Source: Bradyrhizobium nitroreducens (GTDB taxonomy: Bacteria; Pseudomonadota; Alphaproteobacteria; Rhizobiales; Xanthobacteraceae). Taken from it: DNA of 64,000 nucleotides. The notes below the pieces were generated by a model. That model saw only the letters and a list, made by a program, of their open reading frames with translations. It searched no databases and was not told the origin of the DNA. The stretch spans positions 1,392,636-1,456,635 of the forward strand of contig NZ_LFJC01000003.1 of assembly GCF_002776695.1 (NCBI RefSeq), in the 5' to 3' direction. Positions 26,261 to 32,884 of the stretch are shown here, one piece after another; position 1 is the stretch's first letter; each line of letters opens with the position of its first letter. The position numbers were made by a program, and so were the translations under genes.

Positions 26261-26276
26261 AGCATTTTGCGTGCCA
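26261..26276 (-). promoter_or_regulatory. Sigma-54 promoter of glnII
   Basis: On the minus strand this reads TGGCACGCAAAATGCT. It has the invariant GG and GC dinucleotides with exactly ten bases between them, and differs from the TGGCACG-N4-TTGCW consensus at one position. Transcription would start near 26250, leaving a leader of about 73 nt before the glnII ATG. Confidence 0.88.
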
Positions 26277-26363
26277 AAAGGCCGCAGTGCGGAGGGTTTT
26301 CCACCGCTGTCCGGGGGCCTTCCGCCGCGAAGAGTCGGGCCCGGTGGTCTGCGTCATAGCCGC

Positions 26364-26383
26364 GCACCTTCACGTGAAGCTGC
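26364..26383. promoter_or_regulatory. 20-bp dyad, candidate enhancer (NtrC) site upstream of glnII
   Basis: GCACCTTCACGTGAAGCTGC is an inverted repeat with a perfect 12-bp core (CTTCACGTGAAG) and GCA/TGC ends, with one non-matching pair. Its centre is about 123 bp upstream of the predicted glnII start, a usual distance for a sigma-54 enhancer. It keeps the GCA...TGC ends of NtrC sites but not the full consensus, so the protein that binds it is inferred. Confidence 0.55.
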
Positions 26384-26698
26384 AGCGCGAAAACCCCGGA
26401 AAAATCGCCCGTTTCTGATGCAGACAACGCAGCGCTGGAAGTTGCCGATGAAACACGCATCAACCGCTGGCAATATTCGCAAAGTCTCCCACCCCTACGC
26501 AGCAACCTTTGGAATGGCCCAAGCGTTGGTCACCGAGAGCGTGCCTTAGGGGATGCATACCTTCGACTGCTCATAAATTGGGCGGCAACTGATCTCCTTT
26601 TCAGCACTTTCCAATTCGGGAGCCGCGGCCGATATGGGGATTCCGGTAACCACAATCGAACGAGTCGGGCGCACCATGGAGGCTAAGGCGCTTCGACC

Positions 26699-26704
26699 AA
26701 GGAG
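26699..26704 (+). promoter_or_regulatory. Ribosome binding site deciding the DUF2735 start
   Basis: AAGGAG lies seven bases before the ATG at 26712. It supports this start over in-frame upstream starts at 26634 and 26676. Confidence 0.8.
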
Positions 26705-26711
26705 AATCGTA

Positions 26712-26915
26712 ATGATGAACAATGGTCTGAGTCACGGATCGGCAACGATCTATCAGTTTCCGGTCGGGGGCCGCGCAGCTCTCGCCGGACGCCGCTATGG
26801 CGAGACCCGCCTTCCTGCCGATCACGGCTCGCTTCCTGCGAACGTCTCGATCTGCAGCGAGAGCTGGTATCACCAGGACGCTGTCGACGAGGCCAAGCCG
26901 AAATGGGATCGCTGA
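26712..26915 (+). CDS. DUF2735 small protein divergent from glnII
   Basis: A 67-residue protein with the DUF2735 signature SATIYQFPVGGR near residue 10, then basic and polar segments ending in SICSESWYHQDAVDEAKPKW. DUF2735 is a short rhizobial family usually found beside glnII; its role is unknown but the conserved neighbourhood suggests a part in nitrogen assimilation or GSII control. Start chosen from the AAGGAG site. It is followed by a clear terminator at 26972-27005. Confidence 0.85.
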   Translation: MMNNGLSHGSATIYQFPVGGRAALAGRRYGETRLPADHGSLPANVSICSESWYHQDAVDEAKPKWDR

Positions 26916-26971
26916 TGCCAGGGCTTGGTTTGACATCGCCGCGCTCGCGCAAGCGCATGGCGACAGTTGAG

Positions 26972-27005
26972 AAAGGGTCGAAACAACGGTGTTTCGACCC
27001 TTTTT
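26972..27005 (+). terminator. Rho-independent terminator after the DUF2735 gene
   Basis: A 14-bp perfect stem (26972-26985 with 26990-27003), an ACGG loop and a T-run extending to 27005. It lies 56 bp past the DUF2735 stop and between two convergent genes. Confidence 0.88.
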
Positions 27006-27024
27006 GATTCCTGCTGCCCCGCGG

Positions 27025-27351
27025 CTAGATTCCGGGCCTTTCGATCACCGCGCAGGTCGTGACCGGCCGCCCCAGGTGCTTCACCGTGGTGGGCCCCGTT
27101 CTGGGAATTTTCAGCGTGACCCCGGCCCCCGAATAGCGCGCCCCGGAGACCGACAGCCGCTTGGCGAGCGTGACCGGCTCGCCGTCGATCTGGAGAAAGG
27201 CCCGCTTGTCGGCGTCATAAAATCCAACGATGAACTGCGTACCATCGGCGCAGCGATAGGTCCGGAAGTTCTGCGCATCGGCCTGCGTCACACCGAAAAT
27301 TCCGCCCGACAGCATGGTGATCGCCAAAACAATGGCCTTGTGCCGGTCCAT
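27025..27351 (-). CDS. MliC-like exported protein (lysozyme-inhibitor fold)
   Basis: A 108-residue protein with a signal peptide (MDRHKAIVLAITMLSGGIFGVTQADA) and an MliC-type beta-barrel: RTYRCADGTQFIVGFYDADKRAFLQIDGEPVTLAKRLSVSGARYSGAGVTLKI, with a Cys pair (about residues 34 and 101) positioned for a disulfide. MliC/PliC proteins block C-type lysozyme in the periplasm. The conserved SGARYSG loop is the one that inserts into the lysozyme active site. No lipobox, so it is soluble rather than a lipoprotein. Confidence 0.82.
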   Translation of the reverse strand: MDRHKAIVLAITMLSGGIFGVTQADAQNFRTYRCADGTQFIVGFYDADKRAFLQIDGEPVTLAKRLSVSGARYSGAGVTLKIPRTGPTTVKHLGRPVTTCAVIERPGI

Positions 27352-27422
27352 GATCGCCCCCTGTAATAGACCTCAAGGACGCCCGCCGTGCGCCCGCTGG
27401 AACCATAACCCAAGCTGATCCC

Positions 27423-28181
27423 ATGCAAGACTCCTCCCTCAAGGACTCCCCTGCCCGCCACCTCGCCTTGCAGGGCGCCAGCAACTTTCGCGATCTCGGC
27501 GGCTATCCGACCGCCGATGGCCGCACCACACGTTGGCGGCACATCTTCCGCTCCAACCATCTCGGCCAGCTCACCGCTGCCGACGTCGAGATCGTCCGTG
27601 CGCTGGGCATCAGAAGCGCATTCGATTTCCGCGGGATTGAGGAGCGCGCGGCCGGCATCTGCGTCGTAGACGAGATCACGGTGCATCCGCTGCCGATCGA
27701 ACCGACCGTGGTCGCCGCGCTGCGCGCCGAACTCGCGGAGGGCACGCTGACCGCGGCGGCCGCCCTCGAGCTCATGCGCGAGTCCTACCGCAACTATGTC
27801 CGCCACAACACGCACAGCTTTCGCAACCTGTTCGGCCATCTGCTGGAAGACCGCGCACCGCTGGTGATCCATTGCACCGCGGGCAAGGACCGTACCGGCT
27901 TTGCCAGCGCGCTGATCCTGCATGCGCTCGGCGTACCCGATGACGTCATCGCCGAGGACTACCTCTTGACCAACCAGCACTACAGGCGCGATGCGACGGC
28001 TGCCATCGACCTGCCGGAGGACGTTCGCAACGCCATCGGCAGCGTCGAGGCCTCGTATCTTGCCGCGGCTTTCGAGGCGATCGGCCATGAATACGGCGAT
28101 CTCGAAACTTATCTTCGCGACGGGCTCAAGCTCGGCGTGACCGAGCGGGCCGCGCTGAAGGCGCGCTATCTGGAATCGTAG
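27423..28181 (+). CDS. Tyrosine-protein phosphatase-like protein
   Basis: A 252-residue DSP/PTP-fold enzyme of the bacterial tyrosine phosphatase (IphP-like) type. The start has NFRDLGGYPTADGRTTRWRHIFRSNHLGQL and the active-site loop is HCTAGKDRTG, with nucleophile Cys151 and Arg157. The family acts on phosphotyrosine or phosphoinositides. It precedes an SDR gene by 23 bp on the same strand, so the two are probably co-transcribed; a shared pathway is not evident. Confidence 0.9.
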   Translation: MQDSSLKDSPARHLALQGASNFRDLGGYPTADGRTTRWRHIFRSNHLGQLTAADVEIVRALGIRSAFDFRGIEERAAGICVVDEITVHPLPIEPTVVAALRAELAEGTLTAAAALELMRESYRNYVRHNTHSFRNLFGHLLEDRAPLVIHCTAGKDRTGFASALILHALGVPDDVIAEDYLLTNQHYRRDATAAIDLPEDVRNAIGSVEASYLAAAFEAIGHEYGDLETYLRDGLKLGVTERAALKARYLES

Positions 28182-28204
28182 GCCGCAGCGCCGGGAGATC
28201 GACA

Positions 28205-28885
28205 ATGCAAGGTAAGATCCTGGTCATCACCGGCGCGCTCGGCGCGCTTGGCAAAGTGGTTGCCGAAATCGCGCAGTCGCGCGGCGCACGCGTCGCCGGC
28301 ATCGACCACGCGCCTTCGCAACTGTCGGCGACGCCCGAGCGCATCGAAATCGGCGGCGTCGATCTGTCCGACGCGGCCCAGGCAAAGACCGCGATCGACG
28401 CGGCGGAAAGACATTTCGGCAAACTCGATGCGCTGATCAACATCGCCGGCGGCTTTGCGTTCGAGACGGTCGGCGACGGCGACACCAAGACCTGGCAGCG
28501 CATGCACGCGCTCAACGTCCTGACCGCGCTCAACACCTCGCGCGCGGCGCTGCCGCATCTCGCAGCGTCCAGCGCTGGCCGCATCGTCAATATCGGCGCG
28601 ATGGGCGCGCTCCAGGCCGGCTCCGGCATGGGCCCCTACGCGGCGTCGAAAGCGGGCGTGCATCGCCTCACCGAGGCGCTGGCCAACGAGTGGAAAGGCA
28701 AGGTCACGGTGAATGCAGTGCTGCCGTCGATCATCGACACCCGCGCCAACCGCGCCGACATGCCGAAGGCGGACTTCTCCAAATGGGTGACGCCGCAGGA
28801 ACTCGCCGAGGTCATCCTGTTCCTCGCCAGCGACGCCGCCAGCGGCGTCACCGGCGCGCTGATCCCGGTAGCCGGACGGGTGTAA
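28205..28885 (+). CDS. Short-chain dehydrogenase/reductase
   Basis: A 226-residue Rossmann-fold protein. The cofactor loop is TGALGALGK (residues 9-17) in place of the classical TGxxxGxG, the NAG-type motif is INIAGG (78-83) and the catalytic YxxxK is Tyr145/Lys149. The usual catalytic Ser position, 13 residues before the Tyr, holds Ala132, although Ser140 lies nearby. It may therefore have altered or reduced activity. Probably in an operon with the upstream phosphatase. Confidence 0.88.
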   Translation: MQGKILVITGALGALGKVVAEIAQSRGARVAGIDHAPSQLSATPERIEIGGVDLSDAAQAKTAIDAAERHFGKLDALINIAGGFAFETVGDGDTKTWQRMHALNVLTALNTSRAALPHLAASSAGRIVNIGAMGALQAGSGMGPYAASKAGVHRLTEALANEWKGKVTVNAVLPSIIDTRANRADMPKADFSKWVTPQELAEVILFLASDAASGVTGALIPVAGRV

Positions 28886-29233
28886 TCAATCCGGCACCAG
28901 CAGCCGCAGATTGCCCTTGAAACGGATGCTCTGCTTGCCGGCGAGCGCAATGCCCTCGCCATACGCGGTTTCGTCGGTGTAAGTGCCGCTGAAGCCGATG
29001 GTCACGACCTTGCGGCCCCACACCGGGCGCTCGTCGAATGAGGGCGAATGCTCCTCGTTGGTCAGCTCGCCCTTCCACTTCCCGTTGGCCGAGGTGTAGG
29101 TGCCGTAGGCGAAGAAGAATGAATCGCCGCCCCGCATGGTGCCGTCGCGCAGCACCATCACGCCCTGATTGCCGCCCTGCACGGCATCCAGCATCTCGAT
29201 GCGGATGTGATAGAGCCCGTTCCTGATCGTCAT
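28886..29233 (-). CDS. Single-domain GrlR-like protein
   Basis: A 115-residue protein equal to one half of the tandem proteins at 21484 and 24241: RNGLYHIRIEMLDAVQGGNQGVMVLRDGTMRGGDSFFFAYGTY, then KWKGELTNEEHSPSF and GFSGTYTDETAYGEGIALAGKQSIRFKGNLRLL. The ATG at 29233 fits the conserved start; an upstream TTG would add 34 residues without homology. Its stop codon abuts that of the SDR gene. Small soluble protein; GrlR-type regulation in rhizobia is undefined. Confidence 0.78.
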   Translation of the reverse strand: MTIRNGLYHIRIEMLDAVQGGNQGVMVLRDGTMRGGDSFFFAYGTYTSANGKWKGELTNEEHSPSFDERPVWGRKVVTIGFSGTYTDETAYGEGIALAGKQSIRFKGNLRLLVPD

Positions 29234-29358
29234 CTTCGCAATGCGCCCGGCTGTCCGGCTGCAGGATAGCCGCACCGCTCTCTCCCCGGCAAATGGCGCA
29301 GAGGCCGAGATGCGATCCGGGCTAGACTGCCGCAACTGATTCTCCGATCGGATACCCC

Positions 29359-30045
29359 GTGGAAACCGCGCTCTACCTGCCCGTCAAACGCTTCCTCGAA
29401 GAGCTCGGCTTCACGGTCAAGGGCGAGATCGGCGGCTGCGATCTCGTGGGCCTCAGCGCCGGCGATCCGCCGGTCGTGGTGATCGGCGAACTCAAGCTCG
29501 CCTTCAATCTCGAGCTGATCCTGCAGGCGGTCGATCGCGCGTCCGCAGCCGACGAGGTCTGGATCGCGGCGAAGATGTCGATCCGGGGCAAGGGACGCGA
29601 GAGCGATGCGCGCTATCGCAATCTCTGCCGCCGCCTCGGCTTCGGAATGCTTGGGGTTACCGACCGCGGCCAGGTCGAGGTGCTGGTGAAGCCGCCGACG
29701 GCGGCGCCGCGCCGCGAGCCGAAGGTGCGCTCGCGCCTCGTCGCCGAGCATCAGCGCCGCCAAGGCGATCCCGTGCTCGGCGGCAGCACCCGCGCGCCGA
29801 TCATGACGGCCTATCGGCAGCAGGCGCTGGCCTGCGCCTCGGCGCTTGCTGAGGGACCGCGGCGCGTGCGCGACTTGCGCGAGCGCTGTCCTGATGCCGG
29901 CAAGATCTTGCTTAACAATGTGTATGGCTGGTTCGAACGGGCCGACCGGGGAGTCTACGGGCTCACCGAAGCCGGACACGCGGCCCTGAAACGCTGGCCA
30001 CAGCAGCGGGTTGAGGTCGCTTCCGGGGTTGCGTCGCTACCATGA
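29359..30045 (+). CDS. DUF2161 protein (PD-(D/E)xK nuclease fold)
   Basis: A 228-residue protein with a GTG start. The N-terminal half fits DUF2161, a PD-(D/E)xK superfamily member: LYLPVKRFLEELGFTVKGEIGGCDLVGL supplies the Asp and VVVIGELKL the ExK motif. The C-terminal part (about 150-220) looks like a small helical or winged-helix segment (RVRDLRERCPDAGKILLNNVYGWFERADRGVYGLTEAG). A nuclease activity is suggested by the fold but the target is unknown. Divergent from the GrlR-like gene. Confidence 0.85.
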   Translation: METALYLPVKRFLEELGFTVKGEIGGCDLVGLSAGDPPVVVIGELKLAFNLELILQAVDRASAADEVWIAAKMSIRGKGRESDARYRNLCRRLGFGMLGVTDRGQVEVLVKPPTAAPRREPKVRSRLVAEHQRRQGDPVLGGSTRAPIMTAYRQQALACASALAEGPRRVRDLRERCPDAGKILLNNVYGWFERADRGVYGLTEAGHAALKRWPQQRVEVASGVASLP

Positions 30046-30140
30046 CACCCGACCGGTGCATAGCTGAGATGCCACACCAATTTCATATTGCAATGCAACA
30101 TTCGCGGCACTAGGTATCCCGGCATCAAAACGAGGCCGTT

Positions 30141-30446
30141 ATGAGCGCAGACTGGAATACCAAATATGGCACGCGGCGCGTCCGCCATGATCCGCCGACC
30201 CTGGACGAGGCGATCTTCGCCGCCATTGGCATCACCGACGATCAGGAGCAGCAGGCCGAGATCGCCGCAGCCTTGATGGGGATGCCGCTCGATGTCGTGC
30301 AGGCCGAGGTGAAGAAGCAGGCGCGCACCAACAGCCGCATCACTGCGACGCGCGTGATCGCCGGCGAACAGGGCGCGCAGCGCTCCATCGTGGTCGAACG
30401 CCGCGTCGTCCGCCGCTTCGGCACCGGCACGCGCACCGGCACCTAG
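30141..30446 (+). CDS. Conserved hypothetical protein
   Basis: A 101-residue cytoplasmic protein: a polar start (MSADWNTKYGTRRVRHDPPTLDEAIFAAIGITDD), a central helix (QEQQAEIAAALMGMPLDVVQAEVKKQ) and a basic C-terminal tail (VVERRVVRRFGTGTRTGT). I recognise the pattern as recurrent in Bradyrhizobium but know no function. It ends within the palindromic element at 30445. Confidence 0.7.
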   Translation: MSADWNTKYGTRRVRHDPPTLDEAIFAAIGITDDQEQQAEIAAALMGMPLDVVQAEVKKQARTNSRITATRVIAGEQGAQRSIVVERRVVRRFGTGTRTGT

Positions 30447-30549
30447 AGCATTTTCGGTTCTGATTGAATCAGAACCGAAGCTCTATATTCTTGTTCTGAC
30501 GCGTTTTCTTCACGCGAACCGGTGTCCACTTCGCTCGAAAAACGCTCTA
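30445..30549. repeat. Palindromic intergenic repeat
   Basis: The element is bounded by AGAGCATTTT and AAAAACGCTCT as terminal inverted repeats. Inside it, a perfect 27-base palindrome (arms 30453-30465 and 30467-30479) is followed by shorter dyads such as ACGCGTTTTCTTCACGCG. Units of this pattern are dispersed in Bradyrhizobium and other Rhizobiales (recalled). The left end overlaps the stop codon of the upstream gene. Confidence 0.75.
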
Positions 30550-30576
30550 AAGCGTTCACTTCACGACCTGCGGAAT

Positions 30577-30612
30577 AAAGAAGCGGACCGGCGATGCCGG
30601 TCCGCTTCTTTT
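30577..30612. terminator. Bidirectional terminator hairpin
   Basis: A 16-bp perfect stem (30577-30592 with 30596-30611) with a GAT loop; a T-run follows on the plus strand (30609-30612) and an A-rich flank gives one on the minus strand. It lies between convergent genes ending at 30446 and 30636 and can serve both. Confidence 0.88.
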
Positions 30613-30635
30613 GATTCCATCCGCCTTTTTTGAGG

Positions 30636-31241
30636 TCAGGCGGCGCGATTGTCGTACATGCTGGAGATGATCTTCCAGCAGGTCGAGTTGAGGCTGAGAA
30701 GCGCGCGACCGGCCGCGAATGGCGAAGCCGCGAGATCGGCGAGCTCCGCTTCGGGTGTCCTGGCGAGATCGATCGTACCGGTCGATTCGCCATGGCGGAA
30801 AGCCAGATGCGCCCCGAACTTCCTGGCGAGCGCCCGCATCGCGTGATTCTCCGCACCCGTTGTGATGCGCAGCCGCTTGTAGCCTTTCCAGCGGGCCTCC
30901 GCGATCAGGCGGCGGAACAGCACGGTGCCGACACCCTGGCGTCGCGCGGAGGCTTCCACGCTGAAGGCGACCTCAGGCAAGGCCTCGCCTTCCGGCGGAT
31001 GCAGCTCGGCCGCACCGCGGACCACGCCGTCGACAATATAGGCAACGATCACGGTGCCGTCCTCGGCGCAGCGGGCGGCGTAACGCTCGATGAAGCTGTC
31101 GTCGAGATAACCGTTGAAACGGTCGTGCCGGCTTCCAGCATCGAGCCGCAGCAGGTGATCACGCAGGAGCGGCAATTCTTCCTGCTGGATCAAAGTCCGC
31201 ACATAGCCAGGGGCGGTGCGAACGGTCGCTTCAAGTACCAC
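30636..31241 (-). CDS. GNAT-family N-acetyltransferase
   Basis: A 201-residue acyl-CoA-dependent transferase. The acetyl-CoA pyrophosphate loop is ARRQGVGTVLF (about residues 103-113), preceded by the strand PEVAFSVE and followed by RLRITTGAENHAMRALARKFGA. Substrate not predictable; some relatives are fused or linked to protein-acetylating Pat enzymes. It is a single gene preceded by an A/T-rich upstream region. Confidence 0.88.
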   Translation of the reverse strand: MVLEATVRTAPGYVRTLIQQEELPLLRDHLLRLDAGSRHDRFNGYLDDSFIERYAARCAEDGTVIVAYIVDGVVRGAAELHPPEGEALPEVAFSVEASARRQGVGTVLFRRLIAEARWKGYKRLRITTGAENHAMRALARKFGAHLAFRHGESTGTIDLARTPEAELADLAASPFAAGRALLSLNSTCWKIISSMYDNRAA

Positions 31242-31393
31242 GTCAAAACTCCTCTTGGTGTCCCTCGAGGAGGCGTTCGAATCCCTAGGATCCCTATATT
31301 GTGCATCGCACCATATTTTTCAAGACGGGAACCTGCCTAACTTAACGGCATCGGGAGCGACTAATTCGTTAATAAAATCAAAGCTCCGTAGTC

Positions 31394-31792
31394 TTACAGG
31401 ACCAACTGGGTCTGGGTCACCACGGCCACCAGCTTGCCGTCCTCGGTTTCCAGCCGGGTGGTCCAGACCTGGGTCCGCCGGCCCCGATGGACCGGGGTCG
31501 CGGTGGCTATGACCGTGGTTCCCTCCTTCGCCCCGCCGATGAAATTGGTCTTGCTCTCCAGTGTGGTGGTGCCCTTGGCATCCTCAGGCAGGTTGATCAC
31601 GGTCGCGGCCGCGCCAACGGAATCGGCCAGCGCCATCACCGCGCCGCCATGGATGGTGTGATGCAGCGTGCAGAGGTCGGGCCGGACCGTCATCCGCGCC
31701 ACCACGCGGTCCTTCCCGGCCTCGATGAACTCGACGCCCTTGAGCTCGGCGAACGGCATCTTCATCGCTTTAAGTTTCTCCAGCGGCGTCAT
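31394..31792 (-). CDS. PaaI-type hotdog-fold thioesterase
   Basis: A 132-residue acyl-CoA thioesterase-like protein: PDLCTLHHTIHGGAVMALADSVGAAATVINLPEDAKGTTTLESKTNFIGG contains the catalytic region HGG and the acid-bearing ALADSVG helix, as in PaaI and YbgC-like hotdog enzymes. The start at 31792 places MTPLEKLKAMKMPFAE first; an upstream start adds five residues. Likely hydrolyses phenylacetyl- or short acyl-CoA. Confidence 0.88.
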   Translation of the reverse strand: MTPLEKLKAMKMPFAELKGVEFIEAGKDRVVARMTVRPDLCTLHHTIHGGAVMALADSVGAAATVINLPEDAKGTTTLESKTNFIGGAKEGTTVIATATPVHRGRRTQVWTTRLETEDGKLVAVVTQTQLVL

Positions 31793-31910
31793 CAGATCTC
31801 CTCCCAATTCCTTGTTGCCTCAACGTGAATTGCTTCGCGCGGCAAGGCAATGACGTCCGAGGTCATGGCCGGGCTGACATCGGCGCGGACATTGTGCATA
31901 GGCTCGGTCC

Positions 31911-32722
31911 ATGCGCCATTTCCCGCCCCGCCGCATCATCTGCCTGACCGAGGAGACCGTCGAGACGCTGTATCTGCTCGGTGAGCAGGACCGCGTCGTC
32001 GGCGTCTCCGGCTATGCGGTTCGACCGCCGCAGGTGCGGCGCGAGAAGCCGCGCGTCTCCGCGTTCGTCTCGGCGGACATTCCGAAGGTCCTGGCGCTGG
32101 AACCCGATCTGGTGCTGGCCTTCTCCGACCTTCAGGCCAACATCGTCGCCGACCTCGTGCGCGCTGGCGTGGATGTCCACGTTTTCAACCAGCGCGACGT
32201 CGCCGGCATCCTTGCGATGATCCGCATGCTCGGCGCACTGGTTGGTGCGACGGAGCGCGCGGAGGGCCTCGCGCAAGGCCTGGAGCAGCGCCTGGCGGCG
32301 ATTGCCGCAATGCCCCGCCCCTCGCCGCGGCCAAGGGTCTATTTCGAGGAGTGGGACGATCCCTTGATCTCCGGGATCGGCTGGGTCTCCGAATTGATCG
32401 AGATCGCCGGCGGTACGGATGTCTTTGCCGAGCTGCGACGCCAGCAGGCGGCCAAGGACCGCATCGTCGCGGCAGAGGCGGTGCGCGAAGCCGCGCCCGA
32501 CGTCATCCTCGCCTCATGTGGTGCGGCAAGAAAGTCGTCCCTGCCCGCATTTGCGCGCGCCATGGATGGGGCGATATCCCCGCCGTGCGCGGCAATCGCA
32601 TCGTGGAGATCAAGTCGCCGGTCATCCTTCAGCCTGGGCCGGCGGCGTTGACGGATGGGCTGGATGCGATCGTGTCGGCATTGTGGGGGCGGGATTCGAA
32701 ACTGCCTACCCCGTCATCCTGA
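31911..32722 (+). pseudogene. Frameshifted BtuF-like cobalamin-binding protein gene
   Basis: The frame from 31911 encodes a BtuF/FhuD-fold protein (RRIICLTEETVETLYLLGEQDRVVGVSGY, DIPKVLALEPDLVLAFSDLQ, IGWVSELIEIAGGTDVF). It runs out of homology after APDVILAS near 32516. The conserved continuation, WCGKKVVPARICARHGWGDIPAVRGNRIVEIKSPVILQPGPAALTDGLDAI, follows in another frame until a stop at 32722. Removing one TG from the TGTGG at 32517-32521 restores the frame. No signal peptide or BtuCD genes are visible. The gene is either a recent pseudogene or carries a sequencing error. The final codons fall inside the palindromic element at 32711. Confidence 0.85.
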
Positions 32723-32857
32723 GGTGCGAGGCATGGGACGCAACGCGTCGCATGAGGAGCCTCGAAGGATGAACGGCCCCGATGGAGCCGGGCCATCGCC
32801 CTTCGAGGCTCGCCCAGCGACGCTTCGCACCGCCAGGCTCGCACCTCAGGGTGACGG
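32711..32857. repeat. Palindromic intergenic repeat
   Basis: Outer arms (32711-32732 and 32837-32857) form an imperfect 20-bp inverted repeat around CCGTCATCCTGAGGTGCGAG. Inner arms around GAGCCTCGAAGG (32757 on) and its mirror near 32803 form a nested second stem. It sits between the frameshifted BtuF-like gene and the kynurenine operon and could end transcription of both. Confidence 0.75.
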
Positions 32858-32884
32858 TGATAGAAGAGTGACGACGATGTATTT

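Larger units (their letters stand above)
26178..26711. other. Divergent regulatory region of glnII and the DUF2735 gene
   Basis: These 534 bp carry no supported gene. The left half holds the glnII leader (about 73 nt), its sigma-54 promoter and the 26364-26383 dyad. The right half, upstream of the DUF2735 gene, shows no promoter I could assign with confidence beyond the AAGGAG ribosome site at 26699-26704. Confidence 0.7.

Noticed and set aside
26508..26525. Possible plus-strand sigma-54 site (GG-N10-GC) upstream of the DUF2735 gene
   Set aside because: Only the GG and GC dinucleotides match; the flanking bases are unlike the consensus, so chance is the simpler explanation.
31808..31910. Cobalamin riboswitch before the BtuF-like gene
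   Set aside because: Only about 100 bp separate the genes and the conserved B12-box was not found.
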